Counted from the stretch's first letter, positions 53,916-62,620 are shown. The stretch is 64,000 nt of DNA from Mycolicibacterium lacusdiani (GCF_021916785.1 NZ_JAKCFC010000001.1:434001-498000), one strand, 5' to 3'. Notes: a model not told the origin generated them from the letters alone. Made by a program: numbers and translations.

Positions 53916-54956
53916 ATGTTGATTCGTCGCGTCGCACGACCCATGCTTGCCACCACGTTCATCGCGCGCGGAGTGGAGTCGCTTCGTAGTCCCAAGCCGG
54001 CGGCAGACGCCGCCAAGCCGACTCTCGAGGGCCTGGCCAAGCTGCCCGATCCGGTGGGGCCGAACGTCCCCACCAACGCCGAGACCGTCGCCAAGGTCAC
54101 CGCGGGTGTGCAGGTCGGTGCCGGACTGCTGCTGGCCACCGGCAAGCTTCCCCGTCTCGCCTCGGCCGCACTGGCGTTCAGTGTGGTCCCGGGAAGCCTT
54201 GGAGGACACGCATTCTGGAATGAGTCCGATCCCGAGCGGATGGCTTCGGAGCGTCGCGCGTTCCTCGCCGACCTCAGCCTCATTGGCGGTCTGATCATCG
54301 CCTCGGTCGACACTGAGGGGAAGCCGTCGCTGGGCTGGCGCGGCCGCCGCGCCGCCAAGAAGGTCTCCGCGTCGGTGTCTGGCGCGCTGCCCAGCTCGTC
54401 GAACGGCGCACTGGTCGACAGCGAACTCGTCGACCGCGTCGGCCACAACCTGCAGAGCGGTCTGCACGTCGCGCGCGAGCGTGGCGCAGAACTCGCCGAC
54501 GTGGCCTCCAAGCGCGGTGCCGAGTTCGCCGAGGTCGCCTCCAAGCGCGGCGCCGAGTTCGCCGACGTGGCCTCCAAGCGCGGCGCCGTGCTCGCCGAGG
54601 TCGCCTCCAAGCGCGGCGCCGAGTTCGCCGACGTGGCCTCCAAGCGCGGTGCCGAGTTCGCCGACGTGGCGACCAAGCGCAGCACCGAGATCGCCGGGGT
54701 CGCGTCCAAGCGCGGCGATAAGCTGGCCGCCAAGGCCCAGAAGCGCAGCGACAAGCTGGCCGTGAAGGCGCAGAAGCGCGCACCCGAGCTGGCCACCCTC
54801 GCCCGCGAGCGGAGTGTCGAACTCGCCGAGCGTGCCCGCGACCGCAGCGCCCTGCTCGCCGAACTGGCCGCGGACCGCAGCGCCGAGATCGCAGAGAACG
54901 CCCGTCAGCAGGCAAAGCAGGCCAAGAAGCATGCGAAGAAGCAGCGTCGCAGCTGA
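53916..54956 (+). CDS. DoxX-family membrane protein with thirteen 11-residue repeats
   Basis: 346 residues. The first 135 form a DoxX-like membrane domain (MLATTFIARGVESL, KVTAGVQVGAGLLLATGKLPRLASAALAFSVVPGSLGGHAFW, LIGGLIIASVD). After a linker, residues 192-334 are thirteen consecutive 11-residue units of the type EFADVASKRGA, drifting to KLAAKAQKRSD and ELAERARDRSA. A basic tail (KQAKKHAKKQRRS) ends the protein. Hydrophobic residues at unit positions 2, 3, 5 and 6 and charges at 1, 4, 8 and 9 give an amphipathic 3/11 helix. The domain pairing is unusual. Function unknown. Confidence 0.85.
   Translation: MLIRRVARPMLATTFIARGVESLRSPKPAADAAKPTLEGLAKLPDPVGPNVPTNAETVAKVTAGVQVGAGLLLATGKLPRLASAALAFSVVPGSLGGHAFWNESDPERMASERRAFLADLSLIGGLIIASVDTEGKPSLGWRGRRAAKKVSASVSGALPSSSNGALVDSELVDRVGHNLQSGLHVARERGAELADVASKRGAEFAEVASKRGAEFADVASKRGAVLAEVASKRGAEFADVASKRGAEFADVATKRSTEIAGVASKRGDKLAAKAQKRSDKLAVKAQKRAPELATLARERSVELAERARDRSALLAELAADRSAEIAENARQQAKQAKKHAKKQRRS
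54489..54917 (+). repeat. In-frame 33-bp tandem repeats encoding hendecads
   Basis: Thirteen 33-base units in frame. The first six (54489-54686) are nearly identical at DNA level, around the core GTGGCCTCCAAGCGCGGC; the later ones are diverged. The repeat number may vary between strains through slippage or unequal crossing over. Confidence 0.85.
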
Positions 54957-54979
54957 CGCTGAGCGCCGGGGTTCCGGCG

Positions 54980-54985
54980 TAGATT
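54980..54985 (+). promoter_or_regulatory. Possible -10 element (TAGATT), leaderless start
   Basis: TAGATT fits TANNNT and ends seven bases before the ATG of the RDD gene at 54993, with no ribosome site. It suggests a separate leaderless transcript for the RDD gene. Confidence 0.4.
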
Positions 54986-54992
54986 GTGCCGC

Positions 54993-55466
54993 ATGACGGC
55001 TGGTGATCCCTTCTCCGCTCCATACGGCAGTACCGACCCGACGCGAGGCCAACCGGGTGGCTTGTTCACCCGGTGGCTCGCGCGTGTCATCGATGGCTTG
55101 ATCGTCGGTGTCGTGGGGTTCTTCCTCGCCTACGCCACCGATTCGCTGTCGAGCATCCTCGTCACGGGTTTGTTCACCGGCGCGCTGGCGTTCGGCTACT
55201 TCGTGCTGTTCGAGGTGACCCAGGGCTGGACCCCGGGCAAGAAGGTCCTCGGGCTGCACGTGCGTGGCGCAGGCGGAATGGGCAAGCCCGACCTCAAGCA
55301 GTCCGCCATCCGCAACGCGTTCACGCTGCTGCCGATCATTCCGTTCGTCGGCGGCCTGCTCGGGGTCGTGGCGATGATCGTCATCGCCGTGACGATCAGC
55401 GGCAGCCCCACCAGGCAGGGGAAGCACGACGAGCTGGCAGGCGGCACGGCGGTCCTCAAGTCCTGA
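54993..55466 (+). CDS. RDD-family membrane protein
   Basis: 157 residues from the ATG at 54993. The family signature is FTRWLARVIDGLIVGVVGFFL near residue 25, with the Arg and Asp-Asp-type positions, then three to four TM segments and TPGKKVLGLHV in the loop. RDD proteins are small membrane proteins of unclear role, with ion transport proposed for some. It follows the DoxX-repeat gene with its own probable promoter. Confidence 0.87.
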   Translation: MTAGDPFSAPYGSTDPTRGQPGGLFTRWLARVIDGLIVGVVGFFLAYATDSLSSILVTGLFTGALAFGYFVLFEVTQGWTPGKKVLGLHVRGAGGMGKPDLKQSAIRNAFTLLPIIPFVGGLLGVVAMIVIAVTISGSPTRQGKHDELAGGTAVLKS

Positions 55467-55527
55467 GGGTCGGCCCGTCCCAGCGGCCGCTCGGCCGTCC
55501 CCCGGCCGGTGATGCTTGACTGCGAGG

Positions 55528-56415
55528 ATGACCAGAACACCGCAGATCGCTCGACGGCTGTTCGACCGCTTCGAACCCGTGCACGCCCTGACCTACTTCT
55601 CGCCGGAGGCCATCTCGGCGTTCGACAACGCCGGGTATCGCGGGTTTTGGATGAGTTACTTCGCTGGACGCTCGGCACCGCTGGGCGCCGTCCCGGCGGA
55701 GCTGGTGGCCGCGACGTTCTACAACTTCTCGCCGGCGCACGTTGCGCGCGCGCTGCCGTCGGCGTGGACCTTCGCGCCGCCGTCGGCCGCACTCGAGGCC
55801 CGTGAGCAGTCCGCGGCCGCGGCACTGCGGCGGTGCGGGGTCGCCGACGACGATGGGTTGCGCACGGCCGCTTCGCTTCTCGAGCGGGCGGCGCGGAGCG
55901 CACCGTGGGCCGGGCGTCCGCTGTTCGCCGCGAACCTCGCGCTACCGTGGCCAGACGACCCGGTAGCCAGGCTCTGGCACGCCACCACCCTGCTGCGCGA
56001 ACAGCGCGGCGACGCGCACGTAGCGGTTCTGGTCGCCAACGGGATCAGCGGGCGGGAGAGCAACGTGCTGCATTCCCTGGCCGATCGCGTGCCGCGCGAG
56101 TTCATCGTCAAGAGCAGGCATTACGACGAGGACGAGTGGCGCGACTGCACTCGTCGTCTGACCGAAAGCGGCCTGGTCGACGGCGCCGGGGCGCTGACCG
56201 ACGCCGGACGCGCCCTCAAGCAACGCATCGAGGACACCACCGACGCGCTGGCACTGCCGGCGTTCGACGCGCTCGACGACGCCGACCTGACGCTGCTGTT
56301 CCGCACGCTCACGCCCATCACGCGGACGGTGCTCGCAGGCGGCGACATCCCCGCCGCCACCCCCATGGGCCTGGGCCGCCACGACCTCGACGACGACGAG
56401 GCACACCTGATCTAG
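55528..56415 (+). CDS. SCO6745-family protein, helix-rich, possible winged-helix domain
   Basis: 295 residues from the ATG at 55528; a TTG four codons earlier is also open. The opening RRLFDRFEPVHALTYFSPEA and GFWMSYFAGRSAPLG match the actinobacterial SCO6745 family as I know it. The last 100 residues (ESGLVDGAGALTDAGRALKQRIEDTTDALA) look like a MarR-type winged helix. No catalytic motif is visible. The role is unknown: a regulator is possible, but the N-terminal two thirds would be an unusual sensor. Confidence 0.72.
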   Translation: MTRTPQIARRLFDRFEPVHALTYFSPEAISAFDNAGYRGFWMSYFAGRSAPLGAVPAELVAATFYNFSPAHVARALPSAWTFAPPSAALEAREQSAAAALRRCGVADDDGLRTAASLLERAARSAPWAGRPLFAANLALPWPDDPVARLWHATTLLREQRGDAHVAVLVANGISGRESNVLHSLADRVPREFIVKSRHYDEDEWRDCTRRLTESGLVDGAGALTDAGRALKQRIEDTTDALALPAFDALDDADLTLLFRTLTPITRTVLAGGDIPAATPMGLGRHDLDDDEAHLI

Positions 56416-56454
56416 CGGGCCCGTCGTGTTCCCCCTCTCCGCGGGCCCCTCTCT

Positions 56455-56518
56455 CCGCGAGCGTGCGTGTCTGCGGGCGACACGCCGGGCGGAAACCCGA
56501 GTCTGCGCACGCTCGCGG
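56455..56518. repeat. GC-rich palindromic interspersed repeat, copy A
   Basis: Perfect 13-base inverted ends CCGCGAGCGTGCG / CGCACGCTCGCGG enclose 38 bases that contain a second small stem (TGTC...GACA). The first 31 bases after the outer two are identical to copy B in reverse complement. It lies in the 211-bp gap between convergent genes, where it can also terminate transcription. The rest of that gap shows no gene. Confidence 0.75.
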
Positions 56519-56626
56519 CGGGGTGCGGTGGCGGTCGGCGAGTGGCCAGTTGTCATACGCGAAACGCCGCGATGCGACACATGAGTGGCCGCTCACCGGC
56601 GTGTGCGACAGTTGCGACTAGCCGCT

Positions 56627-56956
56627 CTACCTCGGCCCGTACATGATCAGGCCGACCCCGACGAGACAGATCACGGCGCCACCGACGTCCCACCGGTCGG
56701 GCCGGAACCCGTCGGCGACCATCCCCCACAGCAGCGACCCCGCGATGAAGACACCGCCGTACGCGGCGAGGACCCTGCCGAAGTTGGCGTCGGGCTGGAA
56801 TGCGGCCACGAACCCGTAAGCGCCGAGCGCGAGGACGCCCGCACCGATCCACAGCCACCCGCGATGCTCGCGCACGCCCTGCCAGACCAGCCAGGCCCCG
56901 CCGATCTCCAGCAGCGCCGCCGCCACGAACAGTGCAATCGACTTGATGACCATCAC
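56627..56956 (-). CDS. YnfA/UPF0060-family small membrane protein
   Basis: 109 residues with four TM segments. Family-specific strings are [55 protein letters not shown] and the C-terminal [20 protein letters not shown]. Members resemble small multidrug resistance proteins in size and fold, but a transport role is not firmly shown. Two Met codons open the frame. It is flanked by the two copies of a palindromic repeat. Confidence 0.88.
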   Translation of the reverse strand: MMVIKSIALFVAAALLEIGGAWLVWQGVREHRGWLWIGAGVLALGAYGFVAAFQPDANFGRVLAAYGGVFIAGSLLWGMVADGFRPDRWDVGGAVICLVGVGLIMYGPR

Positions 56957-56966
56957 CGACAGCCTG

Positions 56967-57028
56967 CCGCGAGCGTGCGTGGAATCGGGTCAGGACACGG
57001 CGTGTCGCCCGCAGACACGCACGCTCGC
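56967..57028. repeat. GC-rich palindromic interspersed repeat, copy B (inverted relative to A)
   Basis: GCGAGCGTGCG (56969-56979) and CGCACGCTCGC (57018-57028) form inverted ends. 56998-57028 is the exact reverse complement of 56457-56487 in copy A; the central part differs. It occupies most of the 89-bp gap upstream of ynfA. Confidence 0.75.
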
Positions 57029-57045
57029 CGAAGGAATGAGAGAGA

Positions 57046-59094
57046 TCAGGTGGCGAGGTTGCGGTTCCACTCGATCCAGCCGACGCCGGTGCGGCCGTCG
57101 GCGGTGGTGACCGTCGCCCAGGCCCGCGGGAAGCGGCTCAGCCTGCCGTCCGGCGACGTCAGGAGCACTGGGGCGTGCCCGCGCACGTCGATGGTCGCCA
57201 CGAGATCGCCGGGCGCACACTCCAGCACGGTCGACACGGGCAGCTCGTCGGCGCCGAACGTCTCCCGCGCCGTGACGCGATCCAGTTCGACCAGCGGTTC
57301 CCCCGCGCGTTGCAGATACCCCGCGGCCAGCGGCGGTGCGCCCGGGATCCTCAGGTCGAGGCCGTGCACGTGGGTGCCGTCGTCGAGGTGCAGCGCGCTC
57401 CACACCCAGTCCATGCTCCACCAGTCCCGCGCGGCCCACGAATGGTCGCGCTGGCCGGGCACGTCGGCGAAGTCGAAGGAGTGGCCGTCGGCGGTGACGC
57501 GACCCGAGACAGTGCACGGGATCTCGTAGCGCGTCGACAGTCGGTACTGGTACGGCGTGCCAGCTGTCGTCCACGTCAGGTCGATCGCGACGTCGACGGG
57601 GCGGCCCGACTCGCCCCGCAGCAGCGCTGCCGGATCGTCGAACGCCTCACCGCGCCCGTTCAGCGACACCCGATAGGTCCGAAGCGCTTCGCCGGGTTCC
57701 AGCACGAGGTCGATCGCACCGGTGCTGACGTGCCCGTGGTCCTCGGGCAGCGGCGCCTCGAAGTCCAGCACCGCGATCGTCGGCAGGTTCGGCCCGCACA
57801 GCAGGCCGTTGATCCAGGCGTGGCCCTGGTTCGGGATCAGGCCGAGCCGGATCCACCCGCCGACGTCCTGCGCAGCGTCGACGAAGTCGAAGTACCAGCT
57901 CTCACTCCACAGCGGCTCGTCGGTCGGCGGATGCGCACCCTCGTCATCGGCGTTGGGCTGCAACGGTTCAGGCACGGTGGGCGCGGGCAGGATGCTGAGC
58001 GCGTCGGTGTCGATGACGTGCTGGCAGTGCCGCTCGATCATCGCCATGAACATCTCGTCGCCGCGTTCGGTCCGCTCCACGAGCATTGGCGAGACGATCG
58101 CCATCAGCACGCCGAAGAACGTCTGGTGCCGGACGCCCTCGCGGACGGCGTCGAGCGTGACACCGGCATCGGGCCCCAGCGCATCGTGGTAGGTCCGCAG
58201 CAGCTCGTCGTACAGTTCCCGCCGCCGCTCGACCGGCAGTGCACAGCCGAGGAAGTACGCCACGTCGGTGAACGCAGGCCCCCACGTCACCGTCTGCCAG
58301 TCGACCACCGTGAGGGGGCGGTCGGCGCCGTCGGCGCCGAACAGCATGTTGTCCAGCCGGTAGTCGCCGTGGATCAGCCCGCGCGGCTGACCTGCCTCGG
58401 CCTCGGCCGCCATGTAGGCATCGAAGGTCCCGACGAAGCGCTCGCACACCTCGCGGTGCTCCGGCGCGACCTGGTCGCGATAGCGGTCGATGAAGCCTGC
58501 GTACAGGGCACCGATCAGCCCCTGGTCGACCGGGGAGTCGCGGTTGAGCCACTCGGCGCCCGCCAGGGTCTCGTCACCCAGCAGCCGGCCGTGCACCAGC
58601 CCCAGCTGGGTGAGCGCCAGAGCGGCCTGTTCGGCTGTGGCGCCCCGGATCTCGTCGCCGACGACGGCGGGCGCGGCGTCTCCGAGCAGGAGGTCGAACG
58701 CTCCGGTCGCCGGATCGTAGGCGCTGTGGAAGCACGGCGAGACGGGACTGATCCTCTCCCCGGAAGCACCGAGGCCGGGGGCGATCTCCGAGTAGAAGCG
58801 CACCTCCCGCTCGTAGAGTCCCATCGCCAGACCCGTCTGCCGACTACTCGGGTCGGCGGCGGCGACCTTCAGAACGACCGACGCCGGACCACTGCCCCCG
58901 TCGGCGTAGGTGAGGTCCACGCGGTAGCACTCGCTCATCTGGCCGGTGCCGATGCGGTCGACGGTGAATCCGGTGACCTCGCCCTGCCCTAACGCCGAGG
59001 TGAGCCACTCGGCGGTCAGATCGGTGGGGCGTTCGATGCGCGGTGGGCGCGTTGACGCGGCGGAATCCGGGTGCACCACGTCAACGTAGGACAA
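57046..59094 (-). CDS. Phosphotransferase (APH-type) fused to a DUF7064/DUF7065 beta domain
   Basis: 682 residues from a TTG; GTGs at residues 6 and 7 are alternatives. Residues about 20-350 form an aminoglycoside-phosphotransferase-like kinase with GTGQMSECYRVDL, catalytic loop HGDYRLDNMLF and metal site VVDWQTVTWG. Residues about 390-682 are a beta-rich domain with WSESWYFDFVDA, PGQRDHSWAARDWWSMDWVWSALHLDDGTHVHG and WIEWNRNLAT, which I assign to DUF7064/DUF7065. In many actinobacteria these are separate neighbouring proteins. The substrate is unknown. It follows the amine oxidase gene by 46 bases. Confidence 0.8.
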   Translation of the reverse strand: MSYVDVVHPDSAASTRPPRIERPTDLTAEWLTSALGQGEVTGFTVDRIGTGQMSECYRVDLTYADGGSGPASVVLKVAAADPSSRQTGLAMGLYEREVRFYSEIAPGLGASGERISPVSPCFHSAYDPATGAFDLLLGDAAPAVVGDEIRGATAEQAALALTQLGLVHGRLLGDETLAGAEWLNRDSPVDQGLIGALYAGFIDRYRDQVAPEHREVCERFVGTFDAYMAAEAEAGQPRGLIHGDYRLDNMLFGADGADRPLTVVDWQTVTWGPAFTDVAYFLGCALPVERRRELYDELLRTYHDALGPDAGVTLDAVREGVRHQTFFGVLMAIVSPMLVERTERGDEMFMAMIERHCQHVIDTDALSILPAPTVPEPLQPNADDEGAHPPTDEPLWSESWYFDFVDAAQDVGGWIRLGLIPNQGHAWINGLLCGPNLPTIAVLDFEAPLPEDHGHVSTGAIDLVLEPGEALRTYRVSLNGRGEAFDDPAALLRGESGRPVDVAIDLTWTTAGTPYQYRLSTRYEIPCTVSGRVTADGHSFDFADVPGQRDHSWAARDWWSMDWVWSALHLDDGTHVHGLDLRIPGAPPLAAGYLQRAGEPLVELDRVTARETFGADELPVSTVLECAPGDLVATIDVRGHAPVLLTSPDGRLSRFPRAWATVTTADGRTGVGWIEWNRNLAT

Positions 59095-59129
59095 GTGCCG
59101 TGCCCGACACGCCGATTTCGGCCAACGAT

Positions 59130-59145
59130 GTTGACGCGTGTCAAC
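59130..59145. promoter_or_regulatory. Inverted repeat GTTGAC-GCGT-GTCAAC between amine oxidase and phosphotransferase fusion
   Basis: Perfect 6+4+6 symmetry overlapping the amine oxidase stop codon. Isolated half-sites GTTGAC (59051-59056) and GTCAAC (59080-59085) flank the next gene's start. On the minus strand the left arm supplies TTGACA, a consensus-like -35, but no -10 is evident. An operator is more likely than a terminator because the stem is only six pairs. Confidence 0.42.
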
Positions 59146-61075
59146 TGGGGCGGTGGCACTCGCTCGGCGGCGACGGTTCCACGTCGAGGCTGGGGTTGCG
59201 GTCGAAGAATCCGTACGGCTTCAGCCAGAACGACACCACGTCCACCGGCATCACGGGCCAGTCCTCCGGCCGAGTGATGTGGTGCAACCCGAAGACGTAC
59301 CAGAGCACGACGTCGGTGTTGTCGATCGGGCGGTCGGCCTTCGTCCACGCCCCGAGCCCGCCGTCGGAGGCCGACTGGTTGACGAATTCGCCTGCGGGCC
59401 AGCGCTCGTCGGGGTGATTCGGCGTCACCCACAGGGTGTGACCGATGACGTTCGCGCGTTTGAGCACCGGTGATTCGGGGTCGAACATGGGCGGGATCGC
59501 GCCGCCGGGCACCAGCTTGTACGACGGGTGCGTGCCGAGGCCGTTGACGACGTTGGGGTTGACCACCTTCCACGCTCGCTGCGTGGCGAAGTCGACGTCC
59601 TGCATGCCCTCGGACTCGGTGCGCAGCGGAACGTTGCGGACGACCATGGCGAGTCCGTGAGGGTTGTCCGGGCCCATCGGCTCGGCATGGGACTCGGTCG
59701 CGACGACGGTGTTGTCGGGTCCGTCGACGTCCAGGTCCAGGCGGGCGACCAGGAAGTGCTGGTGGAACGGGGCGTACGTGCGCTCGTCGACCAAGGTGCC
59801 GTTCGCGCTGGACTGTCCGAAAGCCAGTGGCGTGGTGACCATGATTCCGGTGGCGCGCACCTCGCACTCGATGTTGCCGTCCTGATACAGCCGCCAGTAC
59901 GTGAGGTACTCGTAGTTGGCGACGGTGACGTGGAACGACAGGGTGAGCCTGCGCGTGCGGCGGACTTCGGCACCACTGTCGTGGTCGACGTGCTTCCACA
60001 GCACCGCGTCGTCCTCTTCGTGGATGCAGATCGCGTTGGCGATCGAGTAGGGCTCCCCGCTGCTGTCGTGCAGGACCGCGTCGAGGTAGCGGATCTCGCC
60101 GAGACAGTCACAGCCGAGTTCCAGTGACTGGGTCATGAACCCCAGCCCCCACTCCCCGATGTCGAATGCCGTGCGGCGGTAGTGGTCCGGTGACGGGTCG
60201 CGATAGGGCACCACCATCTCGGCGAACGACATGCGGTGGGCGATCGACCGGTTGCGGTCGCCGTCCTGGTAGCGCACGGTGTGCAAGGTCATGCCCTCGC
60301 GGTAGTTGAACCCGACGCGCAACGACCAGTTCTGCCACCGCAGCAGATTGCCGTCGATCGTGAACGACGGGCCCTCGGGTTGGGTCACGTGCAGGGGCTT
60401 GAGCGGTTCGCGCCGCGACGACGATCGAATGCGCTCGGGCACGTACTTGGGCACGTATTCGCCCATCACCGAGGGCATCTCGGTCTTGCCGCCGGCGAAC
60501 GGGCCGTCGTCCTCGACGCGCAGCACCTCCATCGTGTTCAGGTCGATGATGCAGTGCAGGCCACTGACCAGGTGCGCGTAGGGATTCCGGCCCGGCCCCT
60601 CCTTGAGCCACGTGTCCGACCAGCCGAGCCGCCGGTCGCCGTATTCCTCCGGGATCAGCGCGTCGCCGTAGGTCCAGGTGTCCATGAACACGTTCTCGAC
60701 GCCGACGATGCCACGGGCTTCGAGCGCTGCCACCACGTCGGGATGCGCGCGGAGCACCCGGTCGCACTCGGTGTACTCGTCGACGGTGAAGTTGGGTTGC
60801 ACTCCGGGTACGTGCTCGAACGCCTCTGTGCGGCCGTCCTCGATCGAGACCACGCTCTTGTAGGTCGCGTTCGCCGACCGGTCGAGGCACACGGCGACGG
60901 CCCGGCGCGGTGGCGTCGGCCCTCCCTCGTCGAACGCCCGCAGGTCCGCCTTGCCCGGCTCGGCCAGTTCGATGGACGCGATGCGCCAACCGGAGTCGAC
61001 GCCGTGGTCCCGTCGCAACGTCTCGGCGACGGTCCGGAACTCGGCGGCCGACAGCGGATCCAGGGGGTGGCTCAC
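59141..61075 (-). CDS. Copper-containing primary amine oxidase
   Basis: 644 residues from a GTG at 61075 (VSHPLDPLSAAEF); a GTG six codons upstream is also possible. The topaquinone precursor Tyr388 lies in TVANYEYLTYW, the catalytic base Asp305 in AFDIGEWGLGF, two copper His in FHQHFLVARLD and the third in GLHHITRPEDWP. It therefore has every residue needed to build the cofactor and oxidise primary amines to aldehydes, ammonia and peroxide. No signal peptide is seen. Phenethylamine, tyramine, histamine and putrescine are typical substrates. Confidence 0.93.
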   Translation of the reverse strand: MSHPLDPLSAAEFRTVAETLRRDHGVDSGWRIASIELAEPGKADLRAFDEGGPTPPRRAVAVCLDRSANATYKSVVSIEDGRTEAFEHVPGVQPNFTVDEYTECDRVLRAHPDVVAALEARGIVGVENVFMDTWTYGDALIPEEYGDRRLGWSDTWLKEGPGRNPYAHLVSGLHCIIDLNTMEVLRVEDDGPFAGGKTEMPSVMGEYVPKYVPERIRSSSRREPLKPLHVTQPEGPSFTIDGNLLRWQNWSLRVGFNYREGMTLHTVRYQDGDRNRSIAHRMSFAEMVVPYRDPSPDHYRRTAFDIGEWGLGFMTQSLELGCDCLGEIRYLDAVLHDSSGEPYSIANAICIHEEDDAVLWKHVDHDSGAEVRRTRRLTLSFHVTVANYEYLTYWRLYQDGNIECEVRATGIMVTTPLAFGQSSANGTLVDERTYAPFHQHFLVARLDLDVDGPDNTVVATESHAEPMGPDNPHGLAMVVRNVPLRTESEGMQDVDFATQRAWKVVNPNVVNGLGTHPSYKLVPGGAIPPMFDPESPVLKRANVIGHTLWVTPNHPDERWPAGEFVNQSASDGGLGAWTKADRPIDNTDVVLWYVFGLHHITRPEDWPVMPVDVVSFWLKPYGFFDRNPSLDVEPSPPSECHRPS

Positions 61076-61111
61076 CCGCTCACGCAACCACACCGTGCCC
61101 GGCGTCGCAGC

Positions 61112-62620
61112 CTAATTCGCCGCGAGCGAGAAACCCTCCCACGCGCGGCGGCGTTCCGGGTTGGGATCGTGTTCGAGGCGGGTGCGCCGGTCGAAGACGA
61201 GCACGGCGCGTTTTTCCGGCGTGTAGGTCGGCCAACCGTCCCCGGGCACGCCCTCGCGGCTGAACGCGCGCCACCGGTTCTGCACCTCGTTGCTGACCCG
61301 TCGTGCCGAGCGGCGGTCGGCCGCGGCCGTCAGCAGCGAGCCGAACCGGCTGCGGTAGACGTCGAATACCGCGAACAGTTCGGTGGCGTGGGTGGCACCC
61401 AACCCCGACCAGTGGAACGTGCGCGGGGCGTAGTCGTAGCGGTAGACGTGGGTCGGTGCGTGCCTGCCATGTGCCTCGGCGATCTGCCAGGCCGCCGTCC
61501 CGAAGGCGAAGTCGCCGCCGAGCCGCACGCACGCCGACGCGTTCGGGTACCCGGGGTAGGCCGAGGTGATCCGGTCGCGGACCTCGACGTCAGTGTCCGC
61601 GAGCAGCATCTCGATCATCGGCTCGCTGGTCGGCAGCAACTGCAGGAAGCGGGTGAACAGCTTGCCCTCGTCGGCGTTGGTGCCAACGATCAGCGGGACC
61701 TGGTGGGCGGTTCCCTCACGCATCGCCACGACGGGGTCCCTGGGCAGGTACTCGGTGTCGTAGGTGGGGCCGACGGGGAACGCACCGCGCATCTTCTTCA
61801 TGCCGTCGCGCATCAGGTCGTTGAGCGCTCCGACGAGTTCCGCCGGTCGCGCGGCCATGATGGCGGCCGCGCCCTCTTCGCGGGTGACCCCGAGGTAGCC
61901 GACGAAGTCGTCGGCGAACGCGGCGGCGATCTCCGGGGTCCCAGCCATCCCGCTGGCGGGGCTCTCCGAGATGGCTCGATGGAACAGGCCCTCGGCCGCG
62001 GGCGTCGCCAGCAGGGTGGCCACGGCGTGCGCGCCCGCGCTCTCGCCGAAGACCGTCACGTTCTCGGGGTCACCGCCGAACACCGCGGCGTTGTCGCGCA
62101 CCCAGCCCAAGGCGAGGACCAGATCGCGCAGGAACAGGTTGTCGTCGATCGGATGCTCGTCGGTCGACAGCGACGACAGGTCCAGAGCGCCCAGCGGGCC
62201 GAGCCGGTAGTTCACCGACACGTAGACGCAGCCACGCCGGGCCAGGGCCGCACCGTCGTAGATGGGGGTGGCCGAACTGCCGAGGATGTAGCCGCCGCCG
62301 TGGACGAAGACCATGACGGGCAACGGTTCGTCGGAGGGCGTCTCCGGCGCCACCACGTTCAGCGTCAGGCAGTCCTCGCTCATCGGCTGGAACTTGCCGG
62401 GCCGCAGCAGGGTGTACTTGCGATCCTGCGGTGCGCAGTAGGCGTAACCGTGGCAGTACCGGACGCCCCGCCACGGCTCCACGGGCTGCGGTGCCCGGTA
62501 CCGCAACGCTCCGACGGGCGGGCGGGCATAGGGGACGGACCGCCACCGGTGGACGCCGTCGCGGGTGAAGCCCTCGATGGTTCCGCTGTCGATCGTCACG
62601 CGGACGGTGCGTTCGTGCAT
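61112..62620 (-). CDS. Type B carboxylesterase
   Basis: 502 residues from the ATG at 62620. The nucleophile elbow is VFGESAGAHA, the oxyanion hole VFVHGGGYILG, and the type-B marker near the N-terminus is EDCLTLNVVAP. GLGATHATELFAVFD carries the catalytic His region. It hydrolyses carboxylic esters in the cytoplasm, with no export signal. The amine oxidase gene starts within 40 bases downstream on the same strand, so the two are probably co-transcribed; the physiological ester is unknown. Confidence 0.9.
   Translation of the reverse strand: MHERTVRVTIDSGTIEGFTRDGVHRWRSVPYARPPVGALRYRAPQPVEPWRGVRYCHGYAYCAPQDRKYTLLRPGKFQPMSEDCLTLNVVAPETPSDEPLPVMVFVHGGGYILGSSATPIYDGAALARRGCVYVSVNYRLGPLGALDLSSLSTDEHPIDDNLFLRDLVLALGWVRDNAAVFGGDPENVTVFGESAGAHAVATLLATPAAEGLFHRAISESPASGMAGTPEIAAAFADDFVGYLGVTREEGAAAIMAARPAELVGALNDLMRDGMKKMRGAFPVGPTYDTEYLPRDPVVAMREGTAHQVPLIVGTNADEGKLFTRFLQLLPTSEPMIEMLLADTDVEVRDRITSAYPGYPNASACVRLGGDFAFGTAAWQIAEAHGRHAPTHVYRYDYAPRTFHWSGLGATHATELFAVFDVYRSRFGSLLTAAADRRSARRVSNEVQNRWRAFSREGVPGDGWPTYTPEKRAVLVFDRRTRLEHDPNPERRRAWEGFSLAAN

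Noticed and set aside
54489..54917. Repeat array as a CRISPR or intergenic minisatellite
   Set aside because: All units are 33 bases without spacers and are in frame inside a coding sequence.
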